DNA of 29,211 nucleotides, from contig JAQGAU010000393.1 of NCBI GenBank assembly GCA_034698045.1, positions 1 through 29,211 on the forward strand. The letters are read 5' to 3'. Below the pieces are notes generated by a model. That model worked only from the letters and a program-made list of their open reading frames with translations. It did not search any database and was not told the origin of the DNA. A program made the position numbers and the translations under genes. This document shows, one piece after another, positions 11,296 through 20,813 of the stretch (within the stretch, counting starts at the first letter, position 1; each line of letters begins with the position of its first letter). The stretch is from Paramacrobiotus richtersi (lineage: Eukaryota; Tardigrada; Eutardigrada; Parachela; Macrobiotidae).

Positions 11296-12708
11296 TCACT
11301 GTTTCCAGGGACAGTACTGGGAAGTTTGGTTCCGGCCGATCTGAATATTACCACTACAAAAAATGTACAACATAATAATCATGAGAATACTGTGGGAATT
11401 AGTGATATTAACTGAACGCAAAGTACCACAAAAAAAATGATCACTTACGCATTACAGTAATTGCACACGTAGACAGTTGTCCCCGAGCCAATATTCTTAC
11501 AGCCGGTTTTGATCCCGCAGCCAATTACGGAGGTGTCTGCCCACATTAGCTACAAACAAATTACACTTTAGGAACTATTGTTCTAAGAACCTGATCTGCA
11601 GGAACATATTCCGTGAATGTCAAAAATATACCTGTGTGTAGTGGCGAACTTCGCCGGTTGGTTTGGCGCAATAGCGGAAATTTTTCACTTCATTATACCA
11701 TTGTTGAATGGCACTGGGCCAGGAAGTGGCAGTTCCTCGTCTCCACGAGATATTTTGGCCACATGATGAAAAACCTAGAATTACGAATGTGTAAAGAATT
11801 CTAGACGGCTGTTAAATGTACGGAATAACGTGTTGAGGCTGTCTACATATATAATGTAACATCCCTGTTACAGCCTAAAAATCTGTATATTTGTAAATAT
11901 ATATTTATTTATAATAAACAGATTTATTCATTATTAAAATAAATTTATTTATTATATAAATATGTTTATTTATTATATAAATATATTTATTTATTATATA
12001 AATATGTTTATTTATTATATAAATATACTTATTTATTAATAAATGTATTTATTTATTATATAAAATTTGTTTATTTATTATATAAATATATTTACTTATT
12101 ATATAAATATTTATATTTATTATATAAATATATTTATTTATTACAATAACGTATTTACTTATTTTATGGGCGGCTCTATACATAGAAGGACGAAATCAAT
12201 GACAGCATGCAAAGTATGACAGCGATGTGCATAAAATAAATATATTTATGTTCCATAAGAGGGAAATTTATAAAGGTATGCAAAAGCGGAAGACTCATTT
12301 TTCTTGGTACATTAATTACCATTTTGGACAGCTACACGACGAGTACAAAGTGCATGTTTATAAAATTTAGAAAGTACTGTAGGTATCTAAAACGCTGTAT
12401 CGGTGTTCAAGTTAAATCCGAACCGTTCAACCGCCGCGCCTTTTCTACGTACCGGGAATTTTCCTGTCAGCATTCCCATTGTGCCCATCCGGACACGTGT
12501 TGGCCCATCGTTGTGCTGCACTGGCCGCATCGGTGTTCCATCGAATTTTTTTCATATTTTTGGCGCGAACTGTAGTGCGGTATTTGTTATGGAGATTGAC
12601 AATCTCTGTGGATGATGATCGCGATACGGACTGTCCGGTCTGTTTTGTCGCTGCCTGGGAAAAAGGCAACGCCACAAAGGTCGCCAGGAAAAGAGCGGAA
12701 ACGAACAT
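11296..12708 (-). CDS. Secreted CAP/SCP (antigen-5-like) protein, CAP-2
   Basis: Four exons on the minus strand: 12708-12453, 11774-11632, 11549-11449 and 11353-11296 (stop TGA). Phases are 1, 0 and 2, giving about 185 aa. The signal peptide is MFVSALFLATFVALPFSQA. The CAP domain has HNKYRTTV, AQRWANTC, SSCGQNISWRRG, QQWYNEVKNFRYC, RHYTQ and LMWADTSVIGC, and a tail VCNYCNAG...QYCPWKQ. The second exon is exactly 143 nt, as in the other three CAP genes. The histidine of the GHYTQ signature is kept, but the preceding glycine is arginine. It sits head-to-tail with CAP-1 and is diverged from it, so this pair is older than CAP-3/CAP-4. Confidence 0.9.
11895..12170. repeat. AT minisatellite, about 21-bp unit, in CAP-2 intron
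   Basis: The unit ATGTTTATTTATTATATAAAT, with G/A variation at position 3, repeats many times with small length changes. It occupies much of the 678-bp first intron of CAP-2 (11775-12452). Confidence 0.85.
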
Positions 12709-13651
12709 GCTGAATTAGTTTAATTTTACACGTACGTACGATACAACGTCTCACAAATCGAATTCGGTTACAATTTACAAAATTCAAAGACTATAAAAAA
12801 ATGAGTATAAAATAATCTGCAGATTTTACGGTTTAAATACAGCGAGCGAAGGGTCCGATCGACGAAATATGTGACGCAGTTATACTTTATTTGCCGGGAT
12901 TATTTACATAATAATATTATTAGTATTTGGGACTAAACTGCATTACAATGTCTCTTTTTCAATGGAGAACTTCAAGGAAAGTCTCTTGATTTTCAGTGAG
13001 AAATACCTGCCAGGATGCAGTGCGCAAAACAATAATAATAATATTATGAAAACGATGATATTATTATGATCGAAATTAATAATTAGTCTGCAGACGTTGT
13101 GCATGCATGCCCCGAGAGAACATTATCATTTCAGTGAACGATGTTTTTTTGATGACCTGGACCTGCATTTTTCAGATGACTAATATTTTCTCTTTCCCTA
13201 AGGCTATTGGTTACTGACATATTTACGCCATTTGCCGGTTTATTTTTCCCGATTTTACCGAAACTGAATTTTACTTATTCAGCGGTTAATTGCGGCTTTC
13301 ATACAGAAAACTCGCCGTATCGTATGTGCTATCGTTTTATAAAATTACTGTGTCTCTATGTATATGATTAATGAATCATATACTATATATAATGTATCAT
13401 TAAACTAAAATTAATTTGATGCAAACAGCAGCGGCGTCACGAGTCGATCTTTTTTGAGTGGATTGTGGACCAGTAACGACATTACAGGGCGGGCGCAACA
13501 TACAAGCAGAATTTATGTGAAGTGGTGCGCCTTTTGCATTTTTACTGAGACTTTTTCTCCTTTCCGTTTGCTTACGTTGCACGCTTCTTTTCAACCGGAA
13601 TGGCTGTGCTATATTCATAATTTCAAAGGATATCTATTTTCACAGTCAACA
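12709..13651. other. Divergent intergenic region between CAP-2 and the synthetase gene
   Basis: This gap of about 0.94 kb must hold the promoters of both genes. It contains a perfect inverted repeat (13360-13383) followed at once by ACTATATATAAT, a possible TATA element for the synthetase. AT-rich AATAATATTATT runs lie near 12909 and 13030-13080. No gene is supported. Confidence 0.55.
13360..13383. repeat. Perfect 10-bp inverted repeat with 4-nt loop
   Basis: GTATATGATT (13360-13369), loop AATG, and AATCATATAC (13374-13383). It lies about 270 bp upstream of the synthetase ATG and abuts a TATATATAA-like stretch. Confidence 0.8.
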
Positions 13652-16251
13652 ATGCTTATTCCACTCCATCCAGCCCGAATCTGTCAACAATCCATCTTCA
13701 AAAACCTACACCTATCCCGCCGTTCCTTGCACATTGAACCTCTCTCCAGCCATGAAATCCGCAGCCGTTTCCTCGATTATTTCTCCCAGAACAACCACAC
13801 CATCATCCCGTCCAGCTCCGTGGTGCCCAAGAACGATTCCAGTCTGTTATTCGTCAACGCGGGCATGAACCAGTTCAAGAACGTTCTGTTGGGCACGGAG
13901 ACCCCAGCCCATCGCCGTGTCGCCAATTCCCAGAAATGCATCCGCGCCGGAGGAAAACACAACGATTTGGATGAAGTGGGGCTCGACGGACGGCACCACA
14001 CGTTCTTTGAGATGCTAGGTAAGTCTCTCCGAGCGCGGCGACCCAAAATAGGTCCCTCCGAGCGCGGAGACCCGAAATAGCTGTTTTAAGGTCTCCACCC
14101 CGAAACTCTTATACTTGTACAGGGAATTGGTCATTCGGGGACTATTTCCAACAAGAAGCCTGCACCCTAGCCTACAACCTCCTGGTGGACGGCTACAAGA
14201 TCCCCCGGTCCCGTCTGTACATGACCTACTTTGGCGGGGACCCCGAGGTGGGTCTCCAGCCGGATTTTGCGTGTCGGGAGATGTGGCGGAAGATTGGGGT
14301 GGAGGAGACGCACATCCTCCCGCGGGGGATGGAGGAGAACTTTTGGGCCATGGGGGAGGAAGGGCCGTGTGGTCCCTGCACGGAGATCCACTATTCTGTG
14401 GATGGGGGACCTGGACAACTCTTGGAGCTGTGGAATCTCGTTTTTATGCAGTTTAATCGCACGCGACGCGGGATACTCGAACCGTTGAAGGTGAAGCATG
14501 TGGATACGGGGATGGGACTGGAGCGGCTGGTGGCGGTGCTGCAGGAGAAGAGGAGTAATTATGATACGGATTTGTTCTTGCCGTTGTTGGGGAGAATTCC
14601 CGAGGTACAAAATCGGTAGTTTTTTTTCTTAATTTTTTTTAATGATTAATTAATTTTTATTTTATTTAAGTTGGTTACTTTTTATTAATTTTGATAGTAA
14701 TATTCGTCTAACAATTATAAGAATATTTTTCTTATGATAATTCTGCGATACGGTTATATTTTCTGTAATATGTTAGCTTTTTTAGAGTAAAAAGATTTGA
14801 GAAATAAGCGCCCTACTTTACAAATATTTCAGAACTGAAATAAGTTATTATTATTATGAACCGGAATCGTCGTTAATACTTTTTTCTTCAAATTTTGGAT
14901 TACTTTTGTGAGCACTTCAGTATAAAAAATCGTATATGTAAAATATATACGTAAGCGTAAATAAGTACGTAAGTAAAATACATAGAATAAAATCGTATAC
15001 GTAAATTCAAAAATAAACTGTAATATCTTGAATTTATTTTTAATGGCGATATTGTTATTTTATGGGAGCGATGATATGCTTTCAGCCTACAGGACCCAGT
15101 GGCGCAAATGCCGGTGTACTACAATTTGCTCGTTTGTTGGGTTTCATATTGCTTGTCCTTGAGTTTCATGTCTGCTTTTAGATTTGATTTTTCAAGACAA
15201 AATATTTTGTGAAACTGCATATCCAATTTTGATGTTTGGTTCGATGAAAAAGTGTGAAAAATGTTCATTTAATCATTATTGCTTGTCTGGGTTGTTGCGA
15301 TCGTCAGTGCGATTATTGTTGAAATACAGCGCTTTAGATGCCGTTACACTACGTTTTGCTCTCATTTCTTCGTGGCATTCTCGCTGATGCTCATCGAATG
15401 CTTGTAGTTAGCCGGCACTCCCCACTAGAATTTTACACGACAAATGTTTTGTGAAGCTGCATCTAATTTTGGGGTTTGCTTCGATTAAAATCTGTGCACA
15501 ATATTTTTTTATAATATAATAATATGATATTTTTAATCATTATTGCTGATATCTCGGTTGTGTTGTTGTCATTGACTCATTGCTAGTACGTGGGAAACGA
15601 GACCGTTGTAAATGCCGTTACACTACGTTTTGCTCACGTTTCTATGTGACATTCTCCGACTGTTTATAGTTAGCCGGCACACCCCACTACCAATCCAAAT
15701 TCGGTCCCGACGACCACGAGGGCCTGTACACAGCCTACCGCATCCTAGCCGACCACCTCCGCATGTGCGTCGTGGCCATCGCCGACGGCATGCTCCCGGA
15801 CAAGCGCGGCGCTCCCTACGTCCTCCGTAAGGTTCTCCGGCGCGCCGCCCTGACCTGGACCAACAAACTGCACAGTGACCCGCTCCTCTGGGCGGAACTC
15901 GTCCCCACCGTGGTGCAGATCCTCGGGCCCGCCTACCCGGAAATCGCCCGCCAGGAGACGATCATCCTAAACACACTGCGCAAGGAGATTGCGGAGTTTA
16001 AAGCCGTGTTGGAGCGGGGGACCAGTGTGTTTGGGGAGATGTGGAAGGGGCTGGAGAATAAGATGGTGCTGCCGGCGGAGAAGATGATGGAGCTGTATCA
16101 GCGGTATGGGGTACCGGAGGAGGTGATCTTTGGCCTGGCGCGGGGGAGGAATATGGGGTGTGATGCCAAAGGGTTTTATTTGCTGCTGGAGGAGGAGCGG
16201 GTCAAGTCGCGGGAGGGGGCGGCGAAGAAGAAGGAGAAGATGGCTGGGTGA
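13652..16251 (+). CDS. AARS2: Mitochondrial-type alanyl-tRNA synthetase, catalytic core only (no editing or C-Ala domain)
   Basis: Three exons: 13652-14018, 14123-14604 and 15670-16251 (stop TGA); phases 1 and 0; 476 aa. The ATG at 13652 is the first in frame and gives an Arg-rich, acid-poor leader ([20 protein letters not shown], then [10 protein letters not shown]) typical of mitochondrial import. Class II AlaRS motifs are complete: [17 protein letters not shown] (about 65-81), [19 protein letters not shown] and [17 protein letters not shown] (92-131), [10 protein letters not shown] (204-213), [16 protein letters not shown] (248-263) and the helical tRNA-recognition part ([16 protein letters not shown], then LRKVLRRAA). 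It charges tRNA-Ala with alanine. The protein ends at a [15 protein letters not shown] tail, where other AlaRSs enter the editing domain; a poly(A) signal follows and no editing-domain exon is visible downstream. The sequence resembles human AARS2 more than cytosolic AlaRS. Confidence 0.92.
14026..14084. repeat. 29-bp GC-rich tandem duplication in synthetase intron 14019-14122
   Basis: CTCCGAGCGCGGCGACCC at 14027 recurs at 14056 as CTCCGAGCGCGGAGACCC, each followed by AAATAG. It is unusual for being GC-rich within an otherwise AT-rich intron class, and it makes up more than half of this 104-bp intron. Confidence 0.75.
15101..15700 (+). repeat. Tandem duplication with duplicated splice acceptor in synthetase intron 14605-15669
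   Basis: Two copies, about 15185-15425 and 15428-15690, share ATTTTGTGAA.CTGCAT, GGTTTG.TTCGAT, TTAATCATTATTGCT, ATGCCGTTACACTACGTTTTGCT (15338 and 15612, 274 bp apart) and GTAGTTAGCCGGCACTCCCCACTA. A partial third copy starts near 15101. The second copy ends at the true acceptor TTATAG|TTAGCCGG (exon at 15670); the first carries the look-alike acceptor TTGTAG|TTAGCCGG at 15407/15408. The 5' part of the intron (14605-15100) is plain AT-rich sequence. Confidence 0.8.
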
Positions 16252-16430
16252 TTGGGAATTTGGGGGTTTTATTGTTTTATTGAAATTTAAAATTTTATTA
16301 ATGCGCACAAGGATGTTTTGGATTTTGCCAGTGCCAAGACGGAATTTGAAGCAAGTTTATGGTGCTTAGGAATGTTTGGTTTGTAATGAAGTGCTTACAG
16401 TACGACTTGTCCGTCTTGTTGTGTGTGCTC

Positions 16431-16436
16431 AATAAA
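16431..16436 (+). terminator. Poly(A) signal of the synthetase gene
   Basis: A canonical AATAAA lies 180 bp past the TGA stop, inside GTGCTCAATAAAGAAATT. It supports 16251 as the true end of the coding region. Confidence 0.7.
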
Positions 16437-17396
16437 GAAATTACCATTATGTATTTATACGTAATGTTGATCTGATAGGGAGGCTTGTACTGTAGCCGAT
16501 TAATTGTGTCATACAACTTATAAGGAACGGCCTGTCACATAACAGCAACAGCGTTTCAAAATGATGGTTCGGACCTTCCAAAGGTAACATACACTTTTCC
16601 TGGGGATGTCGGAATTTTGACTGATAGTTTAACCGAAATTTACTCGAGAATGCTTAACACAGTGGCACTGCAACAATGTAGTTACGGCAATGTTTCAAAG
16701 CACGTATAGCGTTCCGTGCCGCATTGTCATTGTTGTAATGTTCACTATTCCAGTTTGTCCCATTGTTCATGCACATGATTAATGGTGTGAAAGGCACGAG
16801 GTACTGGACTTGTTCCTTATTCTGCTGATTTCCACAAATATAATTTTATCGCTGGACGGCTCGTAATATAAAATCTGCGATGCTGCGAAAACTTCTCAAT
16901 ATTACATAATATGCTGCCATTCTAATATGCATTAGAGTACCTCTACGGAAAACAACTTTCTATTCCAAATAATTTCTTATTGGTTTTCAATGCAGATCAC
17001 GCAGACCACAACATTACAGGACACGAACCACAGGACCGTATAGGAGTAATTTTTTGCTGTCATAGACTAATAATGAAAAGTAGATCTCTGCCCATGACGG
17101 CCATAAAGTGACGCCATAAGTTTCCTTCAAAAGACGCGCAACTGTGTATTTGGATTAAATGACATCCTCGTTTGTATACGGACAAGCAAAATTTTGTATT
17201 GTGATTGCGATTGTGATTAGGATATGAGTAGGAGCTTCCAGTTCTGCCACACATCTTGCTCACGTTTTTTTTGTGCACGTTTGCACCGAGAATGTGTTTC
17301 TAAGGACGCTGTAACCGCACTTTTTTTCATATGCCATTTGCACCATCTGAAAGACTGAAACACACAGTTACACACTCATAGCTAAAGTTCACTGAA
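16437..17396. other. Upstream region of CAP-3 (left copy of the duplicated segment)
   Basis: No gene is seen. From about 16720 it is homologous to the region upstream of CAP-4 (from about 18360). Shared blocks include AGTACCTCTACG.AAAACAACTTTCTA, AAGTGACGCCAT and GATTAGGATATGAGTAGGAG. The last part must contain the CAP-3 promoter. Confidence 0.65.
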
Positions 17397-18131
17397 ATGT
17401 CTTGCCTCAGTAGAATTGTATACCTGTTGGTGACATTCGGAGTTGTGTCTAACGGTGCCATGTTAACCCAATCAGCACGCAATGAGATCGTTAATCTGCA
17501 CAACCGGTTACGGAAGACGGTAAAGGCTACCAATATGCAGACCCTTCGATGGAGCACCGAAGCTGCCACAGAGGCGCAACGCTGGGCAGACACTTGTCCA
17601 AACATGACTCATTCCAGCAAGAAGATCTCTGGTATGCTGAAATGCCTTTATATCGAGAACAACAGTTTACAGCCTGTGGAACATGTGCAACACTTCTTGA
17701 ATCTTGTTTTCTGTTCGTGTAGGTTTTACATCCTGTGGGCAGAACATGTACTGGAGGTCGGGATCGGCTGTTACGTGGACTCCCGCCATTATGCAGTGGT
17801 ACAATGAACAAGCCAAGTTCCGGTACTGCGCTGCTCCATCTGGTGAGGTTGGACGTTACACTCAGGTAGGCGAATGTGTAGTTTATTTCCACTGTATACA
17901 AAGCGTAAAATAATTGCTTTTTAGCTGATGTGGGCGGAAACGTCCGTGATAGGCTGCGGCGTGAAGACGAACTGCCGTGGTGGAACGCTGTATGTCTGCA
18001 ATGCGTAAGTGACCCTCTTTTTTTGTTTTAGAATAGGAAACTGTAGTTACTTAACAAAAATTATAATTTTCAGTGGTAACGTGATGAAGCAAGGGAATCC
18101 CAACTCACGGTATTGTCCATGGAAGCAGTAA
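17397..18131 (+). CDS. Secreted CAP/SCP protein, CAP-3 (lacks one signature histidine and one cysteine)
   Basis: Four exons: 17397-17631, 17723-17865, 17925-18004 and 18074-18131 (stop TAA); phases 1, 0, 2; about 171 aa. The signal peptide is MSCLSRIVYLLVTFGVVSNG. The CAP domain has HNRLRKTV, AQRWADTC, TSCGQNMYWRSG, MQWYNEQAKFRYC, LMWAETSVIGC and the tail ...RYCPWKQ. Two oddities stand against its close paralogue CAP-4: GHYTQ reads GRYTQ, and exon 3 is 9 bp shorter, so VCNYCNA becomes VCNA and one cysteine is lost. The reading frame and all splice sites are intact, so it looks like an expressed but diverged gene rather than a pseudogene. Confidence 0.9.
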
Positions 18132-18232
18132 GGCCGATCAATTCCACAAAAAATCTTGGTTGATCAACCTTGCTAATTAATATTCAGTTGCGTTGGTCAT
18201 GTTTTGTACAGCGTTGTTCCTGTTCGTGCAAC

Positions 18233-18238
18233 AATAAA
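18233..18238 (+). terminator. Poly(A) signal of CAP-3
   Basis: AATAAA lies about 100 bp after the CAP-3 stop (CAACAATAAAATGATC). The aligned place downstream of CAP-4 has lost this hexamer. Confidence 0.65.
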
Positions 18239-19218
18239 ATGATCGAAAACAATCAAACAAAATTAATGACAAATTACAGAACGTGCTTTGAGGCGACTGC
18301 ATCCACTCACGCACCCAAATGTTGGGAGGCCAGTTTTCGGGGGTGAACATATTTCCGGCTTGGTCATTATTGTTGTATTCCAGTGTTCGTGCGCGTGATT
18401 AACAGTGTGCAAGCCATGATGATGACTGGCTCCATGTGCGCATATGATGCACATATCGATATATGGTTCTGGGTAAGAAATGACCGGTCTGTTTAGTTTC
18501 TTGACCTTTGGACTTCCTGTTTGACATGGCATTGTGGAGTCAGTGGAGTGATTTTTTGCGGTGTCGGCAACCACAACGTATACTACAGTATGAGTCAATT
18601 ACAAGCTGTACACTATCTTTCAATTTCGTGCACATATTGTCCCACAAGGTACTTGTGTCTTGTTTCGCTGGTTTCCAAAAATGTGATTCTATCGCCGTGT
18701 TGTGGGCAAGGCATTATCTGCGATTCCATGAAAACATACTTCTCACACTGTTATTATGCCGCTGTAATATGCAGGAAGAAAATTTATTACAGTACCTCTA
18801 CGAAAAACAACTTTCTAGTGCAAATAAACAGGAAACTGCTCTGTGCAGAGCACACAGACCAAAGCATTAATATTATAATAGGACTAATTCTTTGCTATAC
18901 AGTAATACGGTCATTGAAAGCCATCTGTGCCTACAAGTGACGCCATTTCCTGCAAAATGCCCGCAACTGGTGTTCGCGCTTGATTAATATCCTCATTTGT
19001 GTACGGACACGAAAGATTTTGTATTACGATTAGGATATGAGTAGGAGCTTCCAGTTCCGTCTACGTTTGCACCAAGAATATATATAATGGCGAGGTTACC
19101 GCACTTCTTTTTCATTTCTTTATTCGTAGATCAGTTATAAACACACGCACCTGTGTGCATTGGATTAAAAATTGCTGTTATCTTTGAAAGTTTTGCGCTA
19201 TAGCCGAAGTTTTCTGAA
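18239..19218. other. Upstream region of CAP-4 (right copy of the duplicated segment)
   Basis: No gene is supported. It aligns with the CAP-3 upstream region, but with extra sequence around 18410-18600. The open frames at 18508-18940 lie in this duplicated noncoding DNA and differ from the other copy in frame, so they are not called. Confidence 0.6.
19079..19087 (+). promoter_or_regulatory. Candidate TATA box for CAP-4
   Basis: TATATATAA lies 132 bp upstream of the CAP-4 ATG. In the duplicate upstream of CAP-3 the matching place reads GAATGTGTTTCTAAGG, with no TATA element, although flanking sequence (GTTTGCACC.AGAAT and ACCGCACTT) is conserved. Confidence 0.5.
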
Positions 19219-19989
19219 ATGTCTTCCCTACGTAGAGCTGTGTATCTGCTGATGACCTTTGCAGTTGTGTGTAACGGAGCCAGGGTAACCCAGTCAGCAC
19301 GCAGTGAAATCGTTAATCTACACAACCGGTTACGGAGTACTGTGAAGGCTAGCAATATGCAGACGCTGCGATGGAGCACCGAAGCTGCTACAGAAGCGCA
19401 ACGCTGGGCAGACACTTGTCCAAAAGGGACGCACTCTAGCAGGAAGATCTCCGGTATGCTAAAATGCTTTTATGTCGAGAATAACTTAATAATGCGTACA
19501 GAACAGATATGAGTATAGCACGTCTGGAATCTTGTCTTTCTGTTCGTGTAGGTTTTACATCTTGCGGTCAGAACATGTCCTGGAGGTCAGGATCCAGTGT
19601 CACTTGGACACCAGCCATTATGCAGTGGTACAATGAGCACGGCAAGTTCAAGTACTGTGCGGCTCCATCGGGTCAAGTTGGACATTACACTCAGGTATTC
19701 GACCATCAGAACATGTTATTTACAAAAACTAGATAACGAATGTTAAAACCATTGCTTTTTAGTTGATGTGGGCAGAGACGTCCGTGATTGGCTGTGGCGT
19801 TAATACAAACTGCCGTGGTGGAACGCTGTATGTCTGCAATTACTGCAATGCGTAAGTGGCATTTTTCGTTGTTTCAAAATAGGTAGCCGTAGCTCAGTAG
19901 TTTCTGACCGGCGAAAATTAACAAATTGCAGGGGTAACGTCATGAAGCAAGGGAATCCCAACTCACGGTATTGCCCATGGAAGCAATAG
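19219..19989 (+). CDS. Secreted CAP/SCP protein, CAP-4
   Basis: Four exons: 19219-19453, 19552-19694, 19763-19851 and 19932-19989 (stop TAG); phases 1, 0, 2; about 174 aa. It has a signal peptide (MSSLRRAVYLLMTFAVVCNG) and a full CAP domain: HNRLRSTV, AQRWADTC, TSCGQNMSWRSG, MQWYNEHGKFKYC, GHYTQ, LMWAETSVIGC, VCNYCNAG and RYCPWKQ. It is the most canonical of the four CAP genes here, with both signature histidines and the full cysteine set. The glutamate of the classic CGEN motif is glutamine. It arose together with CAP-3 by local duplication; exon 4 is almost identical between them. The ligand and tissue are unknown. Confidence 0.92.
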
Positions 19990-20813
19990 AGCTGATCGAT
20001 TCTCCACAAATCTTCCCTGGTGAACAAATTTGCTAATGATTAGTCGAATGTCCATTTCCGGCAGTCGTGCTTTGTACAGCGTTGCAATCCTGGTAATCGT
20101 CAGATCTGTTATCTTGCGTATCATAAATTTTGCACTGATGTTCCTGCTGCGTTCTAAATGTAGTATTTTCGATAACTGTGTTTTTTTCGTAGAACATTAC
20201 ATAAAAAACGATTTGATATTTATCAAACCTTTGCGTGATCGTGGTACAAAAGAATAGTTATGTCTACTGCAATACTACTAGTACATATATGCATGGTGAT
20301 TTACGCGTCCTCGCCTGTATACGTGATACGAATCATGCGATTAATTATGGATCATACGTGAAACCTTTCTCGAAAACTCAACAAAAGAATACCGCGTTTC
20401 GAAGCAAGATGTGGAACGAGTTCCCGCAAACATATTCGCAGATTTTCATAATAATACAAGGCCTCCACTGGTGTGAGACTGCAGCCAACCAGTATGTACG
20501 TAGTCGCAGTTGGATAACACTAAAGTTACCATTAGCATGGTTACCATTTTCTGTTTGAGTGTTTGATAACGAGCATTGTGTCGGTATGACAGTGCTAATA
20601 CAAGCTGGAATATCGAAATCCATAGAATTTAAAAGACCAGTCAACAACCAGTATGAAAAACTATCATATAACACCCAAACGACAAGAATGGTTGCATAAG
20701 AGCCCGTCTACTTTTAGCTGTAAGCTAAACAAAACGAAGCCGACAAGAAACGAAGCCAAAGTTTTGATGTCTTGAATTATACGTTCCATACGAGCTAGGT
20801 CCTTCCCTGCTGT
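19990..20813. other. Convergent intergenic region between CAP-4 and the F-box gene
   Basis: The first 100 bp or so still align with the CAP-3 3' UTR (TTTGTACAGCGTTG). The rest shows no recognised feature. A 107-codon open frame at 20235-20558 lacks any family signature and is not called. Confidence 0.5.

Larger units (their letters stand above)
16720..18260 (+). repeat. Segmental tandem duplication, left copy (CAP-3)
   Basis: This is the left copy of a direct duplication whose right copy spans about 18360-20100. The CAP ATGs are 1822 bp apart, and exons, introns and upstream sequence all align. Exact breakpoints could not be placed by eye. Confidence 0.75.

Noticed and set aside
11895-12170. 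CRISPR-like regularly spaced repeats
   Set aside because: The units are contiguous AT-rich minisatellite copies without unique spacers, inside an intron of an animal gene.
13454-13651. N-terminal extension of the synthetase frame
   Set aside because: There is no ATG in this stretch; the first in-frame ATG (13652) directly gives a good mitochondrial leader.
15674-15700. Alternative synthetase acceptor GTTAG|CCGGC at 15673/15674
   Set aside because: It would need a phase-1 donor, but exon 2 ends in phase 0; TTATAG|TTAGCC at 15669/15670 keeps the frame.
16720-20100. CAP-3 as a pseudogene
   Set aside because: Start, stop, signal peptide and all six splice sites are intact, and the only indel is in frame.
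20235-20558. 107-codon open frame between CAP-4 and the F-box gene
   Set aside because: No signal peptide, domain or splice context; composition resembles flanking noncoding DNA.
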